Positions 10,490 through 22,539 of a stretch of DNA of 64,000 bases are shown one piece after another. This DNA comes from Steromphala cineraria. Lineage: Eukaryota; Mollusca; Gastropoda; Trochida; Trochidae. Location of the stretch: the NCBI GenBank assembly GCA_916613615.1, contig OU744720.1, forward strand, positions 3,575,749-3,639,748, given 5' to 3'. A program made the translations under genes and the position numbers. Each line of letters begins with the position of its first letter. Position 1 is the first letter of the stretch. The notes beneath the pieces were generated by a model, which worked only from the letters and a program-made list of their open reading frames with translations, searched no databases and had not been told where the DNA came from.

Positions 10490-12270
10490 CCGATTGATCT
10501 GTTCTTCGTGATGATTCGTGAGTTACGTTGCTGCTCAACTGAGAAGTGAGAATATTGTCTGAAGACCAGCGCGAACCTGATACTTCAGTTGAAGGTTTTT
10601 CTTGAGTGATGATGCTTCTTCACTGAGAGTTGACTCTGACTGGGGACACTGTGGAATCATCGTCTTATATACAGACCATGTAATCTTGTGTGTGCTTCAA
10701 TGATCCAGCATTATCTTATCTGTCATCTAGTAATAGTAATGAGCCACTTAATTACCTGGTTTAATCGCAATGTAAGAGGTGTAAGTGTTGCACTAGTTTG
10801 CCTAAGGCAAATCTTGTGTTTCGGAGCATTCGTTTTTCATAAACTTGTTCATAAACTCATTTTATCATTTGGGGTGGGGGGGGGGGGGGGGTTTGTTGGG
10901 GGGGGAGGTTGTCAAACTTGCCGGGCTCTGTTTGATTTTGAAATTTTCACAACAGCTTTGCAGGGTCAATATACTATATAAAACATCATAAGCCGTTGTA
11001 AAAGTACAGAAACCACCGGTTAGGTTATGAGAAACATATATACATTATGAAACAATATACATACACGGCAAATTAAAAGAAATAGAAAAGGACGAATATA
11101 TCTAAAGTCTAGAGCTTAAACCATTCATTAACAAATAAACACACTTTCATAAAAAACAACAACAATAGGATATATATGCAGTAGTGAAACTCAGCGGAAG
11201 GCAATCTGGGGAGACCAGTGTCTAGTTTAGGCATTCCTTGTAGTGTATTATGAAACAAAGGAAGAGCTAAGTATCAAACCTCAGGTATGAAAATATTAAA
11301 GCGATCCGACCCGATAGGTATTTACTTTTATCGCAAAGTCACATTTAAATGGTACTTTAAAAAGTGTTGTATGATTTCCATTGACAAAAATTAAACATAT
11401 AGTTGGTTCTTTAAAGCTTTTGATATTTTTAAAACCCAAGCTTCCTAATGTTTTTTTTATATTATATCGAATATTAGTTTCTGATCTAAATTTGATGTTT
11501 TAATCGTAAAAAAAGATTTTCATAATAATGGCTGTGTTTTGCTATAATCCAGAATGCAAACAAAATTGCATTGATTGCAATAGTTTAATGAAGCTCATTG
11601 GTTAACGAGACTTGAGGGGATGTTAGGATACACTAAGATGGGGACACTTGATAGTGCTCTATACAGCTTTCTGATCCACTAATCTACTCTAGAGCTATAT
11701 CGCTCATATTGCCCTACAGCATTTACATGTGGGAACTATAAAACCATTTGAAACTTTCGTCAGTGAATTTTAAACGTTAGCAATTTTTCTTTGACAGCCA
11801 TTTAAGAAGTTGGAATTAAGAAAGGGGAATATATGGTTGACAACTTTGTTATTCATGGTATCTAAAGTTTCGCTTTTATTAGTGCTATAAATAAAAGAGT
11901 TTTAATCCGTATATTCATCTTCCGTGTTTGTCATTTTGTCGTTACAGCTTGCGAATCAATCACAACATTACATTTTTGTTGCAGGTTTGTTTTTTGGAAT
12001 GAGATTAAACAATCAGCTATCACCAATTGTTTGTTTGGTTTTAGGCTTTATGTTATACTAGTAGTTTAGTATCATGTCTTCTTTAATCATAACACGTCGA
12101 AATAATATTGCAAGCAAGAGGCTTCGGGTAAATAATAATTATAATCAACTATGGTAAGTAATGTTATAAATGTTAGTGTGAGTGGAAATATGTAAACCAC
12201 TAGATTTGAGCTCAAGATTTTTGACTATTCGATACCTTGTTCAACAGGAACACATTACGTTACACGACCG
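10490..12270. other. Gene-poor stretch with a G-rich tract
   Basis: This is the upstream side of the metalloproteinase gene. A G-rich, imperfect G tract lies at about 10871-10907. Apart from that I see no coding motif; the frame at 10688-10981 only passes through the G tract. Confidence 0.5.
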
Positions 12271-12277
12271 GCGGCCT

Positions 12278-12352
12278 CTGATCGCACCTCGGGACTGCAA
12301 ACTGATCGCACCTCGAGACTGCAAACTGATCGCACCTCGAGACTGCAAACTC
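12278..12352. repeat. 24-bp tandem repeat, three copies
   Basis: Three near-identical units of the form 'GATCGCACCTCGAGACTGCA' + AACT follow one another; the first has GGG for GAG. The small open frame over it (12182-12373) gains a repeated 'LIAPRDCK' only because 24 is a multiple of three. Confidence 0.8.
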
Positions 12353-12857
12353 CTAGGATCTTTAAATCCGTAACATGCCCTTGTCAATTGACGATAATTG
12401 GTCTAAATGTGTGACTGGTGAAGATCGGATCAACCTGAGACTGCATATAGGATACAAAATGTATTTGTTTGAGTTGTGTGGAAGGAAATAATGCTTGCTA
12501 TGCGTTGAGAGTATGATGTCATCATGGTACCGTGGGGTGCACGAACTTTAAGTCAGATATCAACGAGATATGGATTCCTGCTTATATTTTGCTTTATGCA
12601 TGTATTAAGGATTTTCTGATCGATCTATTTCATCCCATATTGTAATGCCTTTGTTATGTTACATCACTATACTGATAATGATGCCGCCCATGACCTATCA
12701 AGGGAAAACGAATATTTATGGGCTGACCTCAGAACAAACTATATTCCCAATTACTATCATTTTCATCCAAATTGGTTACATTTTTCTTGACTGTTAAGTA
12801 CTGACAATACTATCCTTATGCGTAAGTTGTCAACATTTATTTATCATGTTATGTTAC

Positions 12858-13025
12858 TCACAGGGACATGTATCGCTTAAATACAGCGTTAGAAAGACAT
12901 ACATACTCATAGACTCTACCCTAATACTATATATAAGGAAAGTTCCTTATATATAGTATTAGGGTAGAGTCTATGAGTATGTATGTCTTTCTAACGCTGT
13001 ATTTAAGCGATACATGTCCCTGTGA
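12858..13025. repeat. Perfect palindrome, 83-bp arms, 2-nt spacer, flanked by a 6-bp direct repeat
   Basis: Arms 12858-12940 and 12943-13025 are exact reverse complements, with only AG (12941-12942) between them. TGTTAC occurs directly on both sides (12852-12857 and 13026-13031), as expected for a target-site duplication. This looks like a very young fold-back or MITE-type insertion. An artefact of inverted read chimerism is the alternative, but it would not predict the flanking direct repeat. Confidence 0.85.
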
Positions 13026-13029
13026 TGTT

Positions 13030-13828
13030 ACTAAGAAGGACAATGTATGAACTCGTATGAATTGATTGTATATTCTATTGTTTGATTTTTTTTTGGGTGG
13101 GGGGATTGGGGTTGATTTTCTGATTTTCTGTGATATGATGTCTATTTTGAGAAATTGTATAGTATTTCACTAGATATGATATGTTTGAAATTATAATTAT
13201 CACCAAAATAATAATGTACATGTATAGACGCGCGCTTCATTGTAAATTTATATTTTGTACTATAGGCCTGTGGTCTTCAAGTAGTGAAATAAACTGAATA
13301 TTTATGGTCTAAGCCACTAAGACGTGTATAAGTAATTAAAGCGTTTCATGTCAACGTGTGAATGAATTACTTTGTTTGGTGAGGGTAAACAGGTGATTGA
13401 ATGTTCTGTACTTATAGCAGCTAGCTGTGACTCCACCCATTCAACCAGCGACCCAAATAGCGAGCAAACTCTACTGTCCTATATACCTGTATTTGGGATG
13501 TCAAGCCATGGCAATACAGAGTAGGGAGCGTGTTCAACTCAAGTATTAAAGATGTTTTGTAATTTGTTGATCTTGTTAACTATAATCCAATTTAATGTTT
13601 TGAATAAATTAATCGTAAACTGAAACTTTTATTTTAGATAACTGAAATTATGAATTTTTTTTGATATACACTTATATTGCATTCCATTAGTCTTGTTTCT
13701 GGTACTTAAAGAGACTTCAGGTCTAAAGTGCAATAAATACACTCTTCACATTTAACAGACATTGTGCTTTCAATATTTATAAACGTTGACAGACCTCAGG
13801 GTTCTTTAATATTCAAACTGATAATCAG
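13030..13828. other. Intergenic stretch, nothing recognised
   Basis: AT-rich DNA with short homopolymers (for example T and G runs near 13085-13110). No reading frame over 60 codons with any motif, and no repeat structure that I can define. Confidence 0.5.
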
Positions 13829-15467
13829 TAGGGGAGACCAGGACAAAGCGCGCCGTCGGGGCAAAATGACCAAGCGTTATTTCTCCTTAAAGGGGCAGTA
13901 GCACGTTTTTAGGGGGAATATCAGGTGTTGTCATGGAAATAAAAATAAATGGTTCCAATTTAAAGACAATGTATCTAAACTAAATGAAGCAGTAATAAAT
14001 CAAATATATAATGTAAGGTAAAGCCATACGATTCCTTTTCTTATAAAAAATGAATAAAAGGTGTTCACACAAAAATGGCTGCCAATGGAATTTATGTGAA
14101 TATTCATAATTTGATCTCTGGCTATGGCTGATTGGTTTGTGTTATGAGATTTTTGACACTATCAAAGTAATACATTTAGCATTATCGTTAAATTATCAGT
14201 GAAAAAATGAAAATATAAAATCGTCAAAAAACGTGCTACTGCCCCTTTAATGATCGACAGAACGCGTGGTTTGTCATTATCAACCAATGCAAGCATACGT
14301 TAAGAAACGTTGTGATCGACGTTTGCATCGTTAGCGTGAGTTGGAGACTTACCATTGCAAAAAGTTGAAAAAACGTCATTTTTCTTTAACGAAAGAATAT
14401 GTCCGAATTCCAATATTTCACATAAACATAAAACGCAACATTTAACTCTAGGGCATCTATTACACAGAAATATATCATATATTCATTAAAAAAGGAAATT
14501 TGCAATTCGTTGCTTTAATTATTTTCTATCGAATGCTACCCTCAAAGGGGCAAAGTGAGCTTTGGGGGGGGGGGGGGGGGGGGGGGGGGGGTAGCGCTTT
14601 GCCCAGAGTGATCTAAAATATTTATTTCAACACATTATAGTTTCAGAGTTATCAATTAATTTTAGAAGCAAATATAGTAAAATAGAATTGTTATTTTCAT
14701 TCTATTATTTTCCTATATTTCTTTTAAATTGGTATTAACATGAAGTATAAAAATATATCATAGGGTTTTTGTTTCATTTAAAAACACATATTTTCTTTGA
14801 TTTTTTCATATTAGTTTGATATTCATCATATATTTTGTTTTATCCCTAAACAGTTAAGAAGATAGGCCGTATGGGCAAGTCCGACAGTGATTAGATGTTT
14901 CTAAAATGATAAATTTGTCTTTCAAACCAATTAATTTCTTTTTTTTCTTTCATATATTTGCTGGTTTCTGATAATAAATGAGTTGAATTGTCAAGACTTC
15001 CATAGTTATTAGAAATTCGTATATAGTAATCATGTAAGTTTTTGGATAAGAACTTCGAAAATATAGGTCCATTACATATAAAAAAATATTTTTCCTTCTT
15101 TGAATACTGAGCTGAGATTTATATTATTTGTTTAGTTTTTATAAGGGTTCCTGGGAGCTGTATTGCACTTTTAAGAAACTTTTTTGTATGGTAATGGCTT
15201 ATTATAGGTGTTAGACATATCACAATTGTGTGTCTTTTCGCATGGGCCACTCTGCCCCAAACTACGGGGCAAAGTGCACCGCTTTTGTCGAAATACATTT
15301 TCGTTAATAACTATTTATGCAGGCATGGTAGGTTAAAAAGCATTTGTCATACAATAGTTTATCTGATAAGAATTAGAGACATGCTGCAAGTTGCATTCTT
15401 AACATGTTAATATGCCAAGAAAACACGTTTTATGTTAGGGGGTGCGATTTGCCCTGGTCTCCCCTAA
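13829..15467. mobile_element. Non-autonomous TA-flanked DNA transposon, about 1.6 kb, carrying a nested MITE
   Basis: The left end (13829) reads TA then 'GGGGAGACCAGGACAAA'; the right end (15466), reverse complemented, reads TA then 'GGGGAGACCAGGGCAAA'. Inverted termini with TA on both sides suggest a TA-targeting superfamily such as Tc1/mariner. The motif GGGGCAAAGTG or its complement recurs inside (about 14546, 14593, 15254), possibly as subterminal transposase sites. There is no transposase frame. A second, truncated copy of the right end lies at 32721-32829. The interior also holds a 28-base G run at 14564-14591. Confidence 0.65.
13887..14250. mobile_element. MITE with TTAA target duplications (piggyBac/Kolobok type)
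   Basis: TTAA at 13887-13890 and 14247-14250 flanks a 356-bp element with inverted ends 'AGGGGCAGTAGCACGTTTTT' (20 bp). TTAA target sites are used by the piggyBac and Kolobok superfamilies; the AGGG start is more in line with Kolobok, but I cannot decide without a family search. No coding capacity. It is inserted in the left part of the TA-flanked element. Confidence 0.8.
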
Positions 15468-15469
15468 CG

Positions 15470-16250
15470 CAAATTTGTTTTTATTGAGATGAACATTTTT
15501 TGTTTGCTTTTAGAACAAGAATAAAATAATCCTGTATCGCATTCATATAACAGAGTTTACTAGTAAAACTCCTTGTTCCCTACTTACATTCATTATACCC
15601 TTCATCTTGGGATGAGCATCTGAATCTAATCGGTGACTGTTCATACTGTTCTGAAATCTGAAATGAAGTACAGTTTGCATTTCTAGAATTATGGAGTTTT
15701 AATTATAGTTTTGAAGATAAGTATACTAATAATAGGCTCATAAATATCAATACTAGCATTATACTTTTGATTTTTCCAGCTAATTATAGCAGTTGTTTTA
15801 AGTAACACTTTCACTTGAATTTAACACTTTTCATTTCCGAGAAACGTAAAGTGTACTTTACTAAAGGTGACACAATGAACCTACCCGTATACTGAAATAT
15901 GAAGCCGACATTGCGAAATCCATACAGCCTCCACCGGCTTAACAGAGCCCACAACACGCAAATTAAAAAAAATAATTGAGGAACGATTGTTGAAAGATAT
16001 GAACAGTTTGCTTGGTATACATAATTACTTGCCTAATCAACAAGGTATGTTCTGAAAAGGCAAAATGAAATTTATATATTCAATCTTCAGGCTACATAAT
16101 GTAGGTCTTTCAAAATCTTCAAATGTGAAGCTGGTATTGCGAAAGTGCATAGAGTAGTAAACCCAGTCCACCCGGGTGAAGTGCACGAATTGAGGATTGT
16201 TTATCCTGGCACACTGGGTGTGTGTATAGTGGGCTGAGATAGTCGGTGTA
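15470..16250. other. Intergenic stretch, nothing recognised
   Basis: I see no open frame with a motif. The sequence from about 16130 begins to resemble the minisatellite that follows only in its last 30 bases. Confidence 0.45.
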
Positions 16251-16251
16251 T

Positions 16252-16750
16252 AAAGCAGGAGCTTGGAGGTCTACATCAGGAGAGAGCTGGACTTATTGTG
16301 GCCCCTGAGCTAGAGTCGTCCTTGTACACCTGGGGAGTCTACACCAAGAGGTAGCTGGACGTATTGTGGCTCCTGGAGCTCGTGTCGTCCTTGTACACCT
16401 GGGGAGTCTACACTAGGAGAGAGGTGAACGTGTGGCTCAGGACTGGAGCTAGTGGCGTCCTTGTACACCTGGGGAGTCTACACTAGGAGAGAGGTGAACG
16501 TGTGGCTCAGGACTGGAGCTAGTGGCGTCCTTGTACACCTGGGGAGTCTACACTAGGAGAGAGGTGAACGTGTGGCTCAGGACTGGAGCTAGTGGCGTCC
16601 TTGTACACCTCGGGAGTCTACACTAGGAGAGAGGTGAACGTGTGGCTCAGGACTGGAGCTAGTGGCGTCCTTGTACACCTGGGGAGTCTACACTAGGAGA
16701 GAGGTGAACGTGTGGCTCAGGACTGGAGCTAGTGTCGTCCTTGTACAGTT
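16252..16750. repeat. 70-bp GC-richer minisatellite, about seven copies
   Basis: Units are anchored by 'GTCCTTGTACACCTGGGGAG' at about 16318, 16388, 16458, 16528, 16598 and 16668. Four central units are nearly identical (one has CGGGAG); the outer ones have diverged, which suggests expansion from the middle. It is the last strong feature before the oxidoreductase gene, about 2 kb upstream of its first recognised exon. Confidence 0.9.
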
Positions 16751-16799
16751 GGGAGTAGAGTTTGTTTCCGTCCTTGAGCTTGAGTTGTCCTGCTGCAGA

Positions 16800-18769
16800 C
16801 AGGGGGCGTTATAATGAGGTACACCTGTAACATCTCGCCTTATTACTTTTGATTAATTAATCAGTAGTTTAGAGCTTCTCTGTTTGATTACTATTGCTTT
16901 GTGTAAAGTATAATGCTTAAAGGGATATAAGGCTGTTTCAGTCTAACGTTACCAAGGATGCTATTCTATCAAGTACCATCTCTTTCTAAACCTTGTCATT
17001 CATCAGTGTAATTAAATTATGTAGTAACAATATAGTGTCTCGAGTCGTAACATTAATCGTGATTTTAAACTAAAATTAGTTTCATCAAACTTATTTATTA
17101 TCACCTATTGTTAAGAAAGGGATTTCACACATATCCATAATAACTTAAGTCAATAAGATCGTTTGTTTAATGTTTTAAAATAGATTTTGTTTGTAAAGTA
17201 ACTTGTTGGTGAGGTGAGATGATCTGGGGTTTACGCTCTAGTTGCGTTTCATTGATTACCTTAACCTGTGTATCGGAATGATAGTTCAGCTTGATGGTTA
17301 TAGCTGACTCATACCCTAGTTATATCCAAGTGTTTACAGAAACTAGCTTTGATCTATCATATCACCTAAAGACGCTTACAAATCAGAGTATGTGCATTCA
17401 AATTATATATTAGCTGTTTGGCCTTTGTCGTCGGAAACCATGTGTAGTAGACTTCAATATGGCGAGTCACAAGTGCCTACTATATATTTTTTATCGTGAG
17501 ATGAAATGAAATCATTCTGTTCGTAACAAAATAAAAGAAAATAATCATAGTTGGAACAGAGACCGCCTTTATTTTGTTTTTATTTTGTCAGCATGTCTAA
17601 TGTTGATGATTTTTAAGTATAATGTAATTTTACAATAACATACAATGTTAGCGCTGATGTACATAAGAAATGAAAACACACCCGGTTTTATATCTTTGAG
17701 TGACTCAATGTTGATCTTTGACCATCCATATACAAAGGGTCTTTTCCGAATATTGTTCTTTTATAACGTCAAAGAATTTCTTCAAAGAAGTAATGCTCTG
17801 TCAAGTCAAAGTCTGTATTTGAGAACAAAGGCCACATAAGAATTTCTGCTTCCTGGACCCAGTTAACGTGCAAGTTGTTAGACAGACCAGGCGATATGGA
17901 GTTCATTGAAGATGAATCATTTACAGATCAATTAGGAAGAAATCACTATTGCAAATGATTTGTCAATATGCTTTCAATTTTATTTATGTTCATATACTTC
18001 ACTGAAACTTTAAGACAAACTATTTTAACTCATTCTCTTAGCATCAGATTTTATCTTGATTAATTTGATAATCAACAATAGGGTAATGTCGATTCTTTTC
18101 TACAAATCAACCTTACTCTATTACTACCATAACAGTTCTAAAACGCAATTTTTTACCGAATTTATATTTTGAGAGAAGTTACTGTCATGGTTAAGCGTGA
18201 TTGATATTGTAATAATAAGGTCAGATTCAAATCTCCGTATCTCTAAATATTATACAATACACTATGTACACTCTCATAATTGCAGTTGCCACATTATATC
18301 CATGCAGGAATGTAGTAGGCGACTATGATTTTCTAAAAATGAAGTTCAATATGTCGTTTTGATCCCTTAATTGTAAGCAGAGAAGATATCAAGATTCAGC
18401 AGTCCAACTGTAAGATACGAAATATATGTTCTTTTTATTGCATTAAAGTTTATTGGTGAATCTAACTACTTATTTTGTAATCTACACCTTGATAGATAAA
18501 AAGAAATATTTTCATGTTATTTCTTCTTTAGAATCTCATGTGGTCTACGTCATAAGTTTTGCGAAGTGACATGATTTTCTTGTTCTTAGACAGTAGGACT
18601 GGCCGGGGTACTAACATTTCATTACTTAGAGCTTGAGTCCACGCAAAAGGATTGATAACGTCAGAGGAAAGATTGATGCAAATTACGAACTCATTTCTCG
18701 ATTTTATAAAAAAAAATGCCATGTAAAACTGGGACAATGAGTTTAACGATGTCCTTTTTCTGTCCACAG
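16800..18769. other. Upstream region of the oxidoreductase gene; first coding exon not located
   Basis: The first recognised exon of the downstream gene opens with an acceptor and has no initiator Met, so a short exon with the start codon should lie here or further upstream. I found no unique candidate with a good donor in the needed phase (two bases of a codon). Otherwise I see no gene or repeat. Confidence 0.4.
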
Positions 18770-21760
18770 GTTTGTACTCCTCGCACCTGTGGTCCTCCTG
18801 GTGACCCTGCAGGCAGTGGACGCCGTCCGACTCTGCGACAAGAAGTGCTACCTGGGTCAGGCCTGTATGCCCAGCGACAAGGCTGTTGCCGACTTCGCCT
18901 ACAGCCTGGATGGGACCTTCGTCTACCCCTCCCACCCCCTGTATGCCGGGGGGATAAAGATGATGAACGATCGTGTCAAGAAGTACCCGGCTATGATCGT
19001 CTATGTTCACAGTGTGCAGGACGTAAAGAGATGCGTAAACTTCGCCAGAAAGTACAACATCCGGGTGTCAATAATGTCGACCGGACATTCCTTCATAGGG
19101 CGATCTACGCATGACGGAAGTTTGTTGATCCATATGGGAAATATGACGGACATGAATGTAAGGACTGATCTGATTGGTCGAAGCCCGGGTGGAGAAATAA
19201 CGGTTCAAACAGGAAACACGTGGGTCCGGGTGTACAAAGAGGTTTGTGATAGAATTTTTCTTCAATTTTTGTGCCATTTTTAGCAGTTGATGTGTAAAAG
19301 GTATATCGACATGACGTTAATAAATTTGAACGTTATACGAATGCAATGCATTCATTTCTTCAAAGGCATTTAGAAGTTGGTGTGATCAAACGAGACAAAT
19401 CTTATTGATAAGAATTTTTTTCTATTGATTTCTCAAATCAATTCAGTCACCTGAATAGAGGCAAGTCGTAGCCCAGAAACGTTGTGAGTAAACAATGAAG
19501 AACTTGTAATCCATGATATTTGTCTCGTATTATATTCAATCATCAGGCCTATCACCTATTTTTCTATCGTACTACATGTGCCTAAACTTTACGCCGAGAC
19601 GTCGTTTTATTTCAAACAAAATATAAGAATCATTAGTTTTTGTTGAAAACATTGCAAATAATGTTCTTCATTTTTGCAGGTGGATAAGTACGACCGAGTC
19701 ATTGTTGGCGGAAGTGCGCACACGGTCGGAATGGGAGGCTACACGCAGGGCGGAGGTCACAGTCCAATGTCAAGGTCACTCGGTCTCGCTGTGGATAATC
19801 TTTTGGAGGTCAAACTCGTCACGGTGGAAGGATATCTGGTGGGCAATGAACATAATTGTCACATACATAGACAGTTGGTCAAATAAAATGAAAGATGGTA
19901 AACGATTTTTTAATTGGTTTGGACCCTATTTCTTTATATGACATTCCTTATCATGCATATTTTTTGGGAATATCATATAATATGAATATTGAAATATTTA
20001 TAATTTCAAAAATAATAAGTTTACATCAAGTCTAATCGTTTTGGTTTCTCAAGGCTGTAACTACTTTACCTAGCAATTACTCTCCATCTACATGTCGACC
20101 TGGAATATTATCTAGAGAGGTGCAATTGATTATTCTAACAGTACAAAGGTTAGGCAACTATCTTTGTAAAACACGAAGGCACCGATTGCTAATGTAAGTG
20201 ATATCCCGCCTCAGGTGACGGCCAGTGCTGAGGGGGTGCGCAATGAGGACACGGGGACGACGAACAGGAACCCGGAACTCTTCTGGGCGCTGCGGGGAGG
20301 GGGAGGGGGGACCTGGGGGGTCGTCATCTCCTTCACCTTCAAGCTTCACCTCGCTCCCTCCAAGTTCCTCCAGTTCACCAGCTTTTACCCAATGGTCGTC
20401 AACGACACCACCCCTGGAGTCCAGGTCCTACAGTCCGTCATCCCCAAGCTCGCCAACCTTCCCAGGCAGTGGGGCGGGTACGTGGTCCTCAACACAGACC
20501 CGAACCCCGATCCCGCACTGGTGGGCGTGTACGGGGCGATTGTCCTCTCCCTAAACCACTTCGGTCCCCTGACCTCGGAGTCCTGGGCAGCTCTGCAGCC
20601 CCTGCTCAATGATCCACTGTCCGTCTACAACAGCCTCGCCAACAAGACGTCCTTCTGGGACTACGAGAAAGACGCGAAAGACGCCGACATGTCCAGTTAC
20701 CGCAGCTACATCGTGAACGGCCTGACTCCTGCAGATATGGACGTGCAGGGGTTCTCAAGCATGATGGTTGAGGAGATGTTTGCCGGTCAGACGGACACCA
20801 GTGGGACGGGCTGCACTTTCACTCTACTCGGAGGTGAGTATGTTCCAGACTCAACAATGTCATTGCAATCAGAGGGAACGTATCACATCTTCCTACTGAT
20901 TCATCAGGATCCTTTTTGTGACCTTTCACCATTAAACTCGGCTCGTCAGAGACTCGTTGATGGCTGGTTCAAATAAAAGGTCAACTGACATGACCCCTTT
21001 GCAACAGTCCCCGGATCAAGTGACTCATTTTGATGAGATTGTTCTCCATACATCTGCTGTACAAGACACTTTTATAACTATTTGTTAGTTCGAACGTAAT
21101 TCGTAAAATTAACAAATATTTCATCAAGTATAAGAAGGGAACCTCAGAGAATTGGCTATTTCATACTTTCTTTTAGTTTTCTTAATGTTAAATGTTACTC
21201 ACAACAGTCTTAATGTATTTAATGAACGACTATTTATTCATGCAGGATAAAATTCTTTTGTTACATCTTTTCGGAACATTCATCATGTTTTAAACTCATT
21301 TCCTCAGATACCGTATCCACATTTGGTCTCGTATTCAGGTCAGATGCGCGATGTCGACTACTCGACCACGCCAATCCATCCCGGTTTCCGTGACTCTCTC
21401 TTCTCAGTGTCGTGTGGGCGTGTCTGGGTAGACCCGACTCAGGACCAGTACCACATTGGACAAGCCAAGCGCTTTAACTCGCGACTCGGACACTTCCGGA
21501 AAGCTGTCTACTTCAACGAGCCCGCTGAGCATCTCGACACATGGAAGACGTCCTTCTGGGGGGAAGGGGGGAACTACGAGCGTCTCTTGAGGATCAAGAC
21601 CGAGTGGGATCCCCACAACTTCTTCTGCTGCCACAACTGTGTTGGCTTCGACAGGGACGACGGCGAGAAGTGTCACTGGGGTCAATTCCCAACTTCCGGG
21701 TCAGGGAAATTACTTCCGGTCACAATTTTAACTATTATTCTGAGCATTTTGTCCCTGTAA
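18770..21760 (+). CDS. FAD-linked oxidoreductase, berberine-bridge-enzyme type; 5' end incomplete
   Basis: Exons 18770-19241, 19680-19838, 20215-20833 and 21339-21760 join in one frame with phases 0, 0 and 1. The protein starts in a hydrophobic stretch ('VLLAPVVLLVTLQAVDA', likely a signal peptide), so the Met exon is missing. It has the PCMH-type FAD domain: 'STGHSFIG' carries the His that usually binds FAD covalently; 'VGMGGYTQGGGHSPMSR' and 'LGLAVDNLLEV' follow; then 'NPELFWALRGGGGGTWG' and the C-terminal BBE block 'WDPHNFFCCHNCVG'. The second covalent residue, Cys in GxC..VG of BBE, is replaced by His ('GGSAHTVG'). The C-terminus ends with a hydrophobic run ('LLPVTILTIILSILSL') after a small-residue patch, as in GPI-anchored proteins. 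It probably oxidises a small molecule with O2 at the cell surface or outside the cell; the substrate is unknown. Similar genes are common in plants, fungi and bacteria and sparse in animals. Confidence 0.88.
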
Positions 21761-21800
21761 AGATGCATTTCAGAACAAATATAATGTAGTACACTTGAAA

Positions 21801-22064
21801 ATCGTACATCCTTACACATAACTCAAATTCAACAAGTTACTTGAAATGACAAACCTGTGATGCACTATATTACGATTTCAAGGAATATAGATACCTCTAA
21901 TTATTAGAACCTCTTTCAATGAGCGTAATATCATCGTACATCCTTACACATAACTCAAATTCAACAAGTTACTTGAAATGACAAACCTGTGATGCACTTT
22001 ATTACGATTTCAAGGAATATAGATACCTCTAATTATTAGAACCTCTTTCAATGAGCGTAATATC
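21801..22064 (+). repeat. 132-bp tandem duplication after the oxidoreductase stop codon
   Basis: 21801-21932 is repeated at 21933-22064 with very few differences (for example ACTATATT against ACTTTATT). It starts 40 bp after the stop codon and so probably lies in the 3' UTR; an AATAAA follows at 22305-22310. Confidence 0.85.
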
Positions 22065-22304
22065 ACCCTCTTTTGTAACCTAGGCCTATCATGATTTAAG
22101 ATACTAAATTTGTGAAAAATATTCACGGGATAATGAAGTTGTTGTGAACCTAAACCGGTTTCAATATTATATACGTAAAGACATGGCGATGTTGTCTGAA
22201 ACCGATTCCAGTTAAATGCTGATGAAACAATGTCATCCAATAATAATGTGTCGACAAGGCTTTGTCTGTCAGCCTGTTTGTTTGAGTATGCTTTTAGTTC
22301 ATAC

Positions 22305-22310
22305 AATAAA
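22305..22310 (+). terminator. Candidate polyadenylation signal of the oxidoreductase gene
   Basis: AATAAA about 545 nt after the TAA stop, past the duplicated block. It is the first canonical hexamer I see downstream on this strand. Confidence 0.35.
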
Positions 22311-22539
22311 TGCTATTTATATCTCATCTTTTATTGGTAGATCAGAGTTGTTCGTATTCGAATACGAATACGAATTATTTGATTTACGGAAACGAGACAT
22401 GGCCCATTGTGAAGTATTTTCTATGCCTGAAGTAAAAGACAAGAATTTAAGATATTCTGTTTTTCCTGCAATTCACGAGGACATAACGGTACTTATCAAT
22501 TTCATCAACTTAAGTGAACACCACGGAAAGCTGTAAGTC

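Noticed and set aside
21301..21338. Earlier start for the last oxidoreductase exon (AG at 21306-21307)
   Set aside because: It opens in phase 0 or leads to a stop in the phase left by exon 3; the acceptor at 21337-21338 restores the frame and family sequence.
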